Below, piece by piece: positions 10,452-18,264 of a stretch of 64,000 nucleotides of DNA (positions within the stretch are counted from its first letter, which is position 1; each line of letters opens with the position of its first letter). The position numbers were made by a program, and so were the translations under genes. The DNA comes from Phycisphaerales bacterium (GTDB lineage Bacteria > Planctomycetota > Phycisphaerae > Phycisphaerales > UBA1924), in the NCBI GenBank assembly GCA_040217175.1, contig JAVJNT010000001.1:868001-932000 (forward strand), written 5' to 3'. The notes beneath the pieces are model-generated. The model was given only the letters and a program-made list of their open reading frames with translations, did no database searches and was not told where the DNA came from.

Positions 10452-11126
10452 ATGGCCTTTGCGATCTACAAGCCCGGGCAGGGCTACTGGACCCGGACGC
10501 TCACCGCCGTCTTCGGCGGCGTATTGGTGCTGGCCGCGGCTGCGTGGCTGTACGGCCAGGCGTTGCTCATCCCGCTGCCCGATCGCGCCTGGATCACCAG
10601 CTACGGCTCCGATACCGAGTTCGTGGTCGGCCAGCAGGTCGAGCTGCTCGGCGAGGCCGGCCTGGGCAATCGCCCCGTGCTGGGCACCGCGACGGTCGAG
10701 ACGGTGGAAGCCAGCAGCGATGGCGGCGTGCTGACGGTCGTGGACTGGCAGCTCCAGGAAGAGGCCCTGCGGTCGCAGATCGAGGCCTTGCGAGCCGAGA
10801 GCGGCCAGATCGCGACGATCTCTGGCGGTGGCGTTCGCGGCGTGCCCGTGGTCGAGCGAATCTACGTCCAGGGCGGCATGGTGGTGCTCATGGTGTTGCT
10901 CGGCGCCACGGTCATCGTCTACTTCGTTGCCATCAAGAAGGGCTCGGTTGACTTCCTCATCGCCACCGACGGCGAGATGCGCAAGGTCAACTGGTCGACC
11001 CGCAAGGACGTCATCAACTCGACGTGGGTCGTCATCGGGGCCTCGGCCCTGCTGGGCTTCTACCTCTTCGGATTCGATTTCATCTTCCAGTTCTTCTTCA
11101 AGACCATCGGCGTCCTGGATATCTGA
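10452..11126 (+). CDS. secE: Preprotein translocase subunit SecE, enlarged form
   Basis: The start is the ATG at 10452, preceded by GGAGG at 10443-10447; the in-frame GTG at 10374 lies inside the tRNA and is rejected. The 224-residue product is much longer than typical SecE (60-130 residues). The essential C-terminal SecE unit is clear: an amphipathic helix with EMRKVNWSTRKDVINST followed by a membrane helix (VVIGASALLGFYLFGFDF). Upstream are a first membrane helix (VFGGVLVLAAAAWLYGQALL), a roughly 80-residue soluble segment and a second helix (MVVLMVLLGATVIVYFVAI), giving three membrane helices as in E. coli SecE but with a larger loop. It forms SecYEG with partners encoded elsewhere. Confidence 0.93.
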   Translation: MAFAIYKPGQGYWTRTLTAVFGGVLVLAAAAWLYGQALLIPLPDRAWITSYGSDTEFVVGQQVELLGEAGLGNRPVLGTATVETVEASSDGGVLTVVDWQLQEEALRSQIEALRAESGQIATISGGGVRGVPVVERIYVQGGMVVLMVLLGATVIVYFVAIKKGSVDFLIATDGEMRKVNWSTRKDVINSTWVVIGASALLGFYLFGFDFIFQFFFKTIGVLDI

Positions 11127-11285
11127 TTCAGGCGCTGCTGAGCGGGCTTCGGGCGCCACCCTCGCCCTAGCCGGGGCCGGACCGTCCCGCTCGACTTGCG
11201 CTGGGGCGAGCCTAAACTTGACCGTATCGGCCGTGGACCGCGTGGAGCGTGTCTGCGGCCGCTGTCATTTTCTGGAGCGTGCACG

Positions 11286-12074
11286 ATGACCGAAGGCGAG
11301 CAGACGACCAAGGCCGGCGAGAGCAGCCCTTCCACCAGCCAGACCGAGCAGGAGGCCCCGACCGCCGCCGAGTCGCAGGCCGAACCCAAGCCCGAACCCA
11401 AGGTGGAGCCCGAGACAGCGCCCGAGGCGGCTGCCGCAGCCCCCGAAGCGCCCTCGACCGATTCGGCCGAGGCTTCGGAAGCCGGCGAGCCCGCAGAGCC
11501 CGAAGAGCCCATCGTGCAGCCCGGCATGAGCTGGTTCGCCCTCCGCGTGGCCTCCAACAAGGAGAGCTCGGTCCGCGACACGCTCCTGCGGAAGGTCCAG
11601 ATCGAGCACAAGACCGACTTCGTCGGCCGCATCCTGGTGCCCACCGAGAAGAGCCGCACGTTCAAGAACGGCAAGATCAAGATCACCGAGACCAAGCTCT
11701 ACCCCGGCTACGTTTTCGTCGAGATGAAGCTCGAGGACGACGGCCGCATCCCGCAGGACGTCTTCTTCCTGATCAAGGAGACGACCGGCGTGGGCGACTT
11801 CGTCGGCACGCCTCGCCCCACCCCGCTCGAGCTCCACGAGGTCGAGAAGATCCAGATGTCGAGCCGCGCGCCCGAGGAAGAGCCCGAGGTTCGCATGAAC
11901 TTCGTCAAGGGCGAGCACGTCACGATCAAGGAAGGCCCCTTCGAGGGCTACGAGGGCACGGTCGATGAGCTGCTGCCCGACAAGGGGCTCGTCCGCGTGC
12001 TCGTTACCATCTTCGGCCGCCAGGCGCCCATCGAGATCGAGGAGTGGAAGCTGGCCAAGGCCGACGAAGGCTGA
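11286..12074 (+). CDS. nusG: Transcription termination/antitermination protein NusG
   Basis: 262 residues from the ATG at 11286. The first 75 or so residues are an acidic, Ala/Pro/Glu-rich, probably disordered extension absent from E. coli NusG. The NGN domain follows (MSWFALRVASNKESSVRDTL, then LYPGYVFVEM), which binds RNA polymerase, and the KOW domain closes the protein (FVKGEHVTIKEGPFEGYEGT). An insertion around VPTEKSRTFKNGKIKITETK is normal for NusG. It lies 159 bases after secE, probably co-transcribed. The usual rplK-rplA neighbours do not follow; a convergent kinase gene begins 17 bases later. Confidence 0.96.
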   Translation: MTEGEQTTKAGESSPSTSQTEQEAPTAAESQAEPKPEPKVEPETAPEAAAAAPEAPSTDSAEASEAGEPAEPEEPIVQPGMSWFALRVASNKESSVRDTLLRKVQIEHKTDFVGRILVPTEKSRTFKNGKIKITETKLYPGYVFVEMKLEDDGRIPQDVFFLIKETTGVGDFVGTPRPTPLELHEVEKIQMSSRAPEEEPEVRMNFVKGEHVTIKEGPFEGYEGTVDELLPDKGLVRVLVTIFGRQAPIEIEEWKLAKADEG

Positions 12075-12090
12075 GCCGGCGGCGGAGCGA

Positions 12091-14808
12091 CTATCGCAGC
12101 GTCAGCACCCGCTGCCATCTGCTCGCCTTGCTCGCGTGTCTCGTCGTGCCCTCGGCGGCGTCCCAAGTCTGGTACAGCGAGAGCAACTCGCGGGCGATCG
12201 CCCGGGTCTCGCGGTGCTGCGCCCCCAGCGTCGCCTCGAGCACGTCGTACGCGTCCAGCAGCTTGCCCTCGGCACGCTCGAATCGCCCGATGGCGACGAG
12301 GGCGCTGGCGTGCTGGGCCTCCACCATCGCCGTCCGCCAGTTCGAGACGCCCCACACGCCGCGGGCGGTGCGGACCGCCCTGCCGAGGACGGCCTCTGCC
12401 TCGCTGTCGCGATCGGACTCTCGCAGCAACACGGCCAGGTTGTTCGCGGCGATGGCCAGGTCCTCGCGCCCCTCGTCGGTGGTGGCGTCGTTCAGCGTGA
12501 GCACGCGGCGGTAGTCGGCCTCGGCCTCTGATGCGTTGCCGAGAGCGGCGTGCACCATCGCGCGCCGCCGGACGGCCCCGAGCGTGCGCGGGTCGAACGC
12601 CCCATACCGGCGCTCCAGATCCGCCGCCGCGCGGTCGAGCAACGCAAGGGCCTCGTCAAAGTCGTCGCGATAGAAGCTGCCAAAGCCGCGGGCGAGGTCG
12701 ATCCTGGTCCGCAGCTCGTCGTCGGGGTCCAAGCTCCGTTCGGCCGCCGTTGAGAGCAGATCGAGTTGCTCGTCGGCCTGGCTCCACCGGCCGGCTCGCT
12801 GAAGGAACGAAGCCAGGCCCAAGCGGGCCAGCAGGGTGGCCCGCTCGTCCGATCCCAGCGAGCCCAGGTAAGCGCCGAGCGCTTGCTCCTGGAGGTCGAT
12901 CGCCTCGGACCAGTCCGCGTCGGCGACGGATCGCTCGGCGAGGTGCTCGTAGATCTGGGCCTGGAGCAGCCCCTCCGAGTCGAGCGCACCAGCCACCTCC
13001 CGCAGCACGTCGCTCGGGATGCGGTTTCCCTGCGTGATGACCTTGATGGACGCTTCTGCCTCGTCGAACAGCTGCTTGAAGTTTGCCGCCTCGGCATCGG
13101 CCCGAGCTGCTTCGGCCGCGGCCAGGCGGGCGTTCTCTTCGGCCTGCACCAGCGCTTGCTCGGCCCGCTCGCGTGCTTCCTGCGTCTCGCCGAGCGAGGC
13201 GTCCAGGGCGTCGAGCGCATGGGTCAGGTCGGCGTTGGCCAGCACGAGTGCCTCGCGGGCCCGCTGGGCCTCCTCCTTGGCCTGCCGCTCCTGCTCGGCC
13301 AGCCGGGTGGTTTCATCCACGGCGTCCTGGAGGGCGAGCGACTGCCGCTCGAGCTGCGCGTTCTTCGATTCGAGCTCGGTCTGCGTGGCGGCGAGCTCGG
13401 CGTTGCGGGTCTGCAGCTTGCTGTTGACCTCACGCGTGCGCGCTTCGGAGGCTTCGAGCCGCGCGTTCGCTTCTTCGAGCTGGGAGGCCTTCGACTGGTA
13501 CTCGTCTCGCTCGACGCGCGTGCTCGCTTCACGCACTACCAGCCCGACATAGACCGCCAGCGCCACGCCCGCCCCGATCGCGATCGCCGATACTGTCGCG
13601 ACCGGCAGCCAGTTGCGCTTCAGGTACTTCCGTAGCTTGTACGTCGCGGGGGGCGCGATGGCCTCGACCGGCCGCCCGGCGAGATGGTTCTCCAGGTCCT
13701 CGACCAGCTCGCCGACGGTCTGGTAGCGCCGGTGCGGCTCCTTCGCGAGGCACTTCTGGGTGATCCAGTCCAGGTCTTCCTTGAGCAATCGACCATCGGC
13801 AACGCGCGAGCTCGGCGGTTCGGCCTGCAGGACGCGCGTACTGGGATTCTTCGGCTCGACCTCGCGGATGATCCGGTACGCATCGGAGGTCTTCAACTCG
13901 GCAAGCTTGTGCGTGTCGAAGGGGAGCGTCCCGGTCAGAAGCTCGTACAGCACGACGCCGAGCGCGTAGACATCGGTGCGAACGTCGGCATCACCACCGC
14001 CGTCGGCCTGCTCCGGGCTCATGTAGTCGAGCGTGCCGATGACCTGGCCCTCGAGCGTGTGCCGCGTATCCGCGGCGTAGCGATCATCGAGCGCCTTGGC
14101 GATTCCGAAGTCGATGACCTTGGGTACGGGGGCGCCGTTTTCGGTTGCCACCAGGATGTTCGAGGGCTTGAGGTCTCGGTGGATGATGAGCTTGCTGTGC
14201 GCATGCTGCCCGGCCCGGCACGCGCCGATGAAGACGCGGATGCGGTCACGGACCGACAATCCCTGGTCGTCGCAGTACCGCGTGATCCGCGGACCGTCGA
14301 CGTACTCCATCACGAAGTACGGCCGCGAGCCGAGGTGCTGGGGCGTATGGCCGGCGTCGTACAAGCGCGCGATGTTGGGATGCTCGAGCGCCGCGAGCAT
14401 CCGCTTCTCGCTCTCGAATCGCCGGAGTACGCGGTCCGTATCCATGCCGGCCTTGATGATCTTCAGGGCCACGGTGCGATCGGCGCCGTCCTGGTGGGCG
14501 AGATAGACGTCGCCGAAGCCGCCGCCGTCGAGGCGCCGCACAATGGTCAGCGCGTTGATGCGTTGGCCCTCGACCAGATCGAGCGAGGCCGCCATGTCGC
14601 GAACCTTCTCGCTCATCCCCTGCTTTACGGCGTCTTCGAAGAGGTCGCCCGCGTCGGGTTCTTCGGCCTCGAGAAGGCTCGCGACGTATCGGCCCACCTC
14701 CGGCTCGTCGGCGATCAGGGCATCGAGCGCCGCGGATCGATCGCTCTCGGCCAGGTCCTGGAGCCGGAAGAAGTGCTCGCGCGCCCGGGCGTAGATGTCC
14801 GGATCCAT
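12091..14808 (-). CDS. Transmembrane Ser/Thr protein kinase with C-terminal TPR region
   Basis: 905 residues from the ATG at 14808, chosen because a GGGAGGGGG site lies upstream; a frame extension to 14829 is possible. The kinase domain (about residues 84-370) has GGGFGDVYLAH, the Lys in TVALKII, the catalytic loop HRDLKPSNILV, DFGIAKALDD and the YMSPEQADG activation-segment end, so it looks active. One membrane helix follows (LPVATVSAIAIGAGVALAVYVGLV), then a long coiled coil rich in Glu/Ala/Arg, then helical TPR-like repeats to the end. This is the standard planctomycete kinase paired with an ECF sigma factor, and it sits divergent to one (14910). It probably senses an envelope signal through its outer repeats. 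Confidence 0.93.
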   Translation of the reverse strand: MDPDIYARAREHFFRLQDLAESDRSAALDALIADEPEVGRYVASLLEAEEPDAGDLFEDAVKQGMSEKVRDMAASLDLVEGQRINALTIVRRLDGGGFGDVYLAHQDGADRTVALKIIKAGMDTDRVLRRFESEKRMLAALEHPNIARLYDAGHTPQHLGSRPYFVMEYVDGPRITRYCDDQGLSVRDRIRVFIGACRAGQHAHSKLIIHRDLKPSNILVATENGAPVPKVIDFGIAKALDDRYAADTRHTLEGQVIGTLDYMSPEQADGGGDADVRTDVYALGVVLYELLTGTLPFDTHKLAELKTSDAYRIIREVEPKNPSTRVLQAEPPSSRVADGRLLKEDLDWITQKCLAKEPHRRYQTVGELVEDLENHLAGRPVEAIAPPATYKLRKYLKRNWLPVATVSAIAIGAGVALAVYVGLVVREASTRVERDEYQSKASQLEEANARLEASEARTREVNSKLQTRNAELAATQTELESKNAQLERQSLALQDAVDETTRLAEQERQAKEEAQRAREALVLANADLTHALDALDASLGETQEARERAEQALVQAEENARLAAAEAARADAEAANFKQLFDEAEASIKVITQGNRIPSDVLREVAGALDSEGLLQAQIYEHLAERSVADADWSEAIDLQEQALGAYLGSLGSDERATLLARLGLASFLQRAGRWSQADEQLDLLSTAAERSLDPDDELRTRIDLARGFGSFYRDDFDEALALLDRAAADLERRYGAFDPRTLGAVRRRAMVHAALGNASEAEADYRRVLTLNDATTDEGREDLAIAANNLAVLLRESDRDSEAEAVLGRAVRTARGVWGVSNWRTAMVEAQHASALVAIGRFERAEGKLLDAYDVLEATLGAQHRETRAIARELLSLYQTWDAAEGTTRHASKASRWQRVLTLR

Positions 14809-14909
14809 GAGCGACCCCCTCCCACGCACCGACCGTGAAACGGGAATCGGTCGGCCCAGCTACTAACATAGCCCGCCGATAGTGCGGCAATCTTCATCGG
14901 GGGAAGGCC

Positions 14910-15488
14910 ATGGACCCAGGCGACGCGACCGGCATCACGAAGCTTCTGCAGGACGCGGGCAAGGGCGACGAGGCGGCCCGCGACGAGCTCGCGCCGCTGG
15001 TGCTGGCCGAGCTCAGGCAGATCGCCGAACGCGCGATGGCCAAGGAACGCCGCGGCCACACGCTCCAGCCCACCGTGCTGGCCGATGAGGCGTTCATGCG
15101 GCTGGTGGGCTCGGCCAACATCGACTGGGAGGGCCGGTCCCAGTTTTATGGGTATGCCGCTCGCGCGATCCGGCAGATCCTGGTCGATCATGCCCGGCAA
15201 CGCAACGCGGCGAAGCGTGGCGGCGGGCACGGCCGCGTCGACATCGAGACGATGGGCGCGCTGGGCGAATCGGAGGGCGAACAGCACCTTGACGTGCTCA
15301 CGCTGCACGAGGCGCTCCAGGAACTCGAGAAGCTCGACGCTCGTCAGAGCCGGATCATGGAGCTGAAGTTCTTTGGCCAGCGCAGCATCGAGGAGATCGC
15401 CCAGTTTGTGGGTGTTTCGCCGCGGACGGTGAACAACGACGTCAAGATGGCGCTCGCGTGGCTTCGGATGAGGCTCGGAACGGCTTAA
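14910..15488 (+). CDS. ECF-subfamily RNA polymerase sigma factor (TIGR02999-like)
   Basis: A 192-residue sigma-70-family factor from the ATG at 14910, with GGGGGAAGG just upstream. Region 2 includes LQPTVLADEAFMRLV and FYGYAARAIRQILVDHARQR; region 4 includes SRIMELKFFGQRSIEEIAQF and VGVSPRTVNNDVKMALAWLR. The ADEAFMRL and LVDHARQR phrases are typical of the planctomycete/acidobacterial group defined by TIGR02999, whose members sit beside Ser/Thr kinases and are thought to be controlled by phosphorylation instead of an anti-sigma factor. No anti-sigma gene is adjacent, while the kinase starts 101 bases away on the other strand. Confidence 0.93.
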   Translation: MDPGDATGITKLLQDAGKGDEAARDELAPLVLAELRQIAERAMAKERRGHTLQPTVLADEAFMRLVGSANIDWEGRSQFYGYAARAIRQILVDHARQRNAAKRGGGHGRVDIETMGALGESEGEQHLDVLTLHEALQELEKLDARQSRIMELKFFGQRSIEEIAQFVGVSPRTVNNDVKMALAWLRMRLGTA

Positions 15489-15494
15489 GTCTGG

Positions 15495-17258
15495 CTAGAG
15501 CTCCACGACCCGCATGTCGCCCGACTTCTTCGCGTCCTTCGGTGGCAGCACAACGTCCGTGGCGAACTCGCCCATGCCGGCGTCGGCCATCTGCGTTCGG
15601 ACGTTCGTCGCGTTGAAGAGCAAGCCTCGCGGCAGCTCGATCTCCGTCGCCTGGGGCACCTGCCCCGGCCCGTCGTCGACGACGACCACGTCCGGCCGCC
15701 GTCGCTTGGATTCGGGCCGCTCGGCGATGTACGCGTCGACGCCCGAGGCCGCGAGCAGGTCGTGGGCGATCTGGCCCTCGGTGCGTGCTAATGCCGGAAT
15801 GGCTGCGTCGAACGCCTGCAGCAGGCCGCGGTGGTTTTCGAAGGTGCCGGCCTTTTCGGCCCAGGTCGCCCCGGGCAGCACCACGTCGCTGGAGTCGATC
15901 AGCCGGCTGGGCAGCGTGTCGATGAGCACGGTAAATCGGTCGGTCGCCGCATCGGCGAGCTCGGCTGGGGCCCAGTCGCTGGGGTAGTTGCCGGTGAGCA
16001 GCAGCGCCTCGGCGTTCTCGATGGCGCCCAGGAAGTCGTGGAACTCGACCGGGTCGGTGCCGCTGACGCTCTTGAGCACGCGCCGCACGCCGCGGGCGTT
16101 GGGCGCCTTCTCCGCGACCATGACGAACGCGTCCTCGTCGTCGAGGCTCTTGGTGGGCGGGAAGGCCTTGTCCTCGCCCTTGGTCGGCACGGGCCCGACG
16201 GCGAAGATCGCTTGATCATCCAGCGACTTGGCGAGCGTGGCGAGCGCGAACGCCTCCTCGCACGGCAGCATCGGGCTCACCAGCACGGCGAGGCGGCCGC
16301 CCTTGTCGAGCGCGGCCTCGATGCCGTCGAGCGCTGCGCGATAAGCCCGGGGCCACTCGGCCTCGACCAGCGCGCCGTAGCGGCGGGCATGCGGCTCCTC
16401 CAGACGGTCGGAGCTGTGCACGAACTTCCAGCCGTAGCGCACCTCGTCGGTGATCCAGTGCTTGTTGACTTTCTGGTTCTCGCGGGGCTTGACGCGGTAG
16501 ATCTTGCCCTCGTTGTGCTCGATGGAGATGTTGTCGCCGCTGGCGGTGATGCCGTCGATGCTGGCGGTCTTCTTGAGGAACCAGACGCGCTGGGCGAACA
16601 GGAAGTCCTTGTCGAGCAGCGCCCCAACGGGACACAGGTCGACCACGTTGCCGCTGAGCTCGTTCTCGAGCGCCTTGCCGGGGAAGACGTCGATCTCGCT
16701 TCGATTGCCGCGACCACCGATCATCAGTTCGCCCGCGCCGGCGATCTCCTTGTCGAAGCGCACGCACCGGGTGCACATGATGCAGCGGTCGGCGTAGAGC
16801 CAGACGTGCGGCCCAAGGTCCTTCTTGGCCTGCTTGACCTTCTGCTCCTGGAATCGCGACACGCCGCGGCCGTACTCGTAGCTGTAGTCCTGCAGGAAGC
16901 ACTCGCCACTCTGGTCGCACACGGGGCAGTCCAGCGGGTGGTTGATGAGCAGGTACTCCATGACAGCCTTCTGGTTGGCCACGGCCTTGGGGCTGTCGGT
17001 GTAGACCACCATGCCGTCGCCCGCCGGGGTGGTGCAGGTGGGCTGGAGCTTGCCGCCGGCGACAGGCTCGAGCTTGTCCTGGTTCCGCGGGTTGGGGGCC
17101 CAGATCTCGCCCAGACAGATGCGGCACTGGGCCGGACGCGAGAGCGCGTCGTGGTAGCAGTAGAACGGGATCTCGACGTCGTTGGCGTTGGCCACCTGGA
17201 GGATGGTCTGGCCGGGCTCGAAGTCGACGGTCGTACCGTTGATGGTGATGCTGGGCAT
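15495..17258 (-). CDS. nuoG: NADH-quinone oxidoreductase subunit G (NuoG-like), standing alone
   Basis: 587 residues from the ATG at 17258, where the ferredoxin domain starts at once (SITINGTTVDF). In-frame ATG codons at 17342 and 17438 would add non-conserved residues. The [2Fe-2S] cysteines lie in FYCYHDALSRPAQCRICLG, the NuoG-specific H-C3 site in HPLDCPVCDQSGECFLQDY and the [4Fe-4S] site in DRCIMCTRCVRFDKEIAG plus DLCPVGALLD. A shortened molybdopterin-type domain follows (SSDVVLPGATWAEKAGTFEN). NuoG carries electrons in complex I. No other nuo gene is in the window; the remaining subunits may lie just outside or elsewhere. Confidence 0.88.
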   Translation of the reverse strand: MPSITINGTTVDFEPGQTILQVANANDVEIPFYCYHDALSRPAQCRICLGEIWAPNPRNQDKLEPVAGGKLQPTCTTPAGDGMVVYTDSPKAVANQKAVMEYLLINHPLDCPVCDQSGECFLQDYSYEYGRGVSRFQEQKVKQAKKDLGPHVWLYADRCIMCTRCVRFDKEIAGAGELMIGGRGNRSEIDVFPGKALENELSGNVVDLCPVGALLDKDFLFAQRVWFLKKTASIDGITASGDNISIEHNEGKIYRVKPRENQKVNKHWITDEVRYGWKFVHSSDRLEEPHARRYGALVEAEWPRAYRAALDGIEAALDKGGRLAVLVSPMLPCEEAFALATLAKSLDDQAIFAVGPVPTKGEDKAFPPTKSLDDEDAFVMVAEKAPNARGVRRVLKSVSGTDPVEFHDFLGAIENAEALLLTGNYPSDWAPAELADAATDRFTVLIDTLPSRLIDSSDVVLPGATWAEKAGTFENHRGLLQAFDAAIPALARTEGQIAHDLLAASGVDAYIAERPESKRRRPDVVVVDDGPGQVPQATEIELPRGLLFNATNVRTQMADAGMGEFATDVVLPPKDAKKSGDMRVVEL

Positions 17259-17588
17259 AAGCGGCGGGTCTTCCGTGGATGGGCTCGCGGACGCGTGCTC
17301 GTGCGCTGCCCGGCCCGTGCTGGCCGGGACCGGTTCGGGCATGCTGACTGGCTTCCATGGTAGCCGCAGATGGGCGTGCGCAGGGCCTGGCTCGGTACCG
17401 TCCCGATGCCGCAACCGGCCGGGACCGGAGGCGTACAACCGTACGTACCTCCCCTCAGGGGCCGGAATCGTGCTTGCGACCTGGCCCCTTTTTCGGCCGC
17501 GTCCGCACGACGCGCGACCACACGAAAACGCCCCGGCTGGAATGCCGGGGCGTTCGTGCTTGATCCGAGTCGTAAGGCCGCCGACCGA
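17259..17588. other. 330-base gap without a gene
   Basis: This is the gap between nuoG and the SYLF lipoprotein, both on the minus strand. The right part holds the hairpin terminator listed separately. The left part may carry the nuoG promoter or, if an upstream start is used, an N-terminal extension of NuoG (to 17342 or 17438). I see no other coding signal: frames here have no conserved motifs and mostly shadow the nuoG extension. Confidence 0.5.
17521..17558 (-). terminator. Rho-independent terminator after SYLF lipoprotein gene
   Basis: An 11-pair stem, AACGCCCCGGC paired with GCCGGGGCGTT, encloses a 6-base loop. Read on the minus strand the stem ends in a short T tract (GTTTTCG). It sits 31 bases beyond the stop of the SYLF gene. 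Confidence 0.75.
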
Positions 17589-18161
17589 TCACTTGGTCAT
17601 GGCGGCGTCGATGTCGTTGTAGCTGAAGTTGTCGATCGTGAAGTAGGCGGCAATGCCCCAGGCAGCGCGCGGGTCGCTGACGAAGGTCACGTCCTTGGTG
17701 AACGACGCTTGGCCGCTGGCAGCCAGACCGAGCACGCCGGCGGCGACCTCGCCACCGAGCGACCAGCTCCCGTTCTGGAAGCTCTCGAGCGACGCCTCGT
17801 CGGGGAAGAAGATGACGAAGTCGTTGTAGCTGCCGATGCCGCCGATGCCGACGTTGATGCGAGCGTGGCGGCTGTAGCCGATGACCTCACCCGCGTTGTC
17901 GTACACCAGGCCGTCGCTGCCGGCCCCGCCGAGCAGGTACCACAGGCCGTTGAACTCGCCGGGGAAGACGGCCCACGCGTGGCTGTTCTGGACCAGCCCA
18001 TCGAACTCGGGCTCGGTCTTGGAAAGGTGGGTGATGGTGGCCTGGGCCTCGGCCTTGGTGATGGCCAGGGCGTCCTCGGTCAGGCCGGTCGCGGCGCAGC
18101 CGCCGAGCATCAAGGCGGCGCCGGCGATGGTCGCCACTGCGAGAGTCTGAGTCGTACGCAT
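17589..18161 (-). CDS. SYLF-domain lipoprotein (Ysc84-like)
   Basis: 190 residues from the ATG at 18161, with an AGGAGA ribosome-binding site; an in-frame extension to 18302 is rejected. Residues 1-22 are a signal peptide with lipobox LGGC, so it is a lipoprotein. The rest matches the SYLF/Ysc84 family: alternating small residues and glycines as in AVFPGEFNGLWYLLGGAGSDG, SRHARINVGIGGIG and GEVAAGVLGLAASGQ, ending with a hydrophobic ITFV-like segment (KDVTFVSDPRAAWGI). SYLF domains bind lipids; bacterial members are common but of unknown role. It is divergent from hisS, with 103 bases between starts, and is followed by a strong terminator. Confidence 0.85.
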   Translation of the reverse strand: MRTTQTLAVATIAGAALMLGGCAATGLTEDALAITKAEAQATITHLSKTEPEFDGLVQNSHAWAVFPGEFNGLWYLLGGAGSDGLVYDNAGEVIGYSRHARINVGIGGIGSYNDFVIFFPDEASLESFQNGSWSLGGEVAAGVLGLAASGQASFTKDVTFVSDPRAAWGIAAYFTIDNFSYNDIDAAMTK

Positions 18162-18264
18162 CGAAAATCTCCTGTCCTTCGCACTATGCTGACCCGCGAG
18201 AGGCTCGACCCGGTGCCCCCGGGTGTGCCGGGCCGGAATCTGTAGCTTCAGGAAGCCCCTCACG

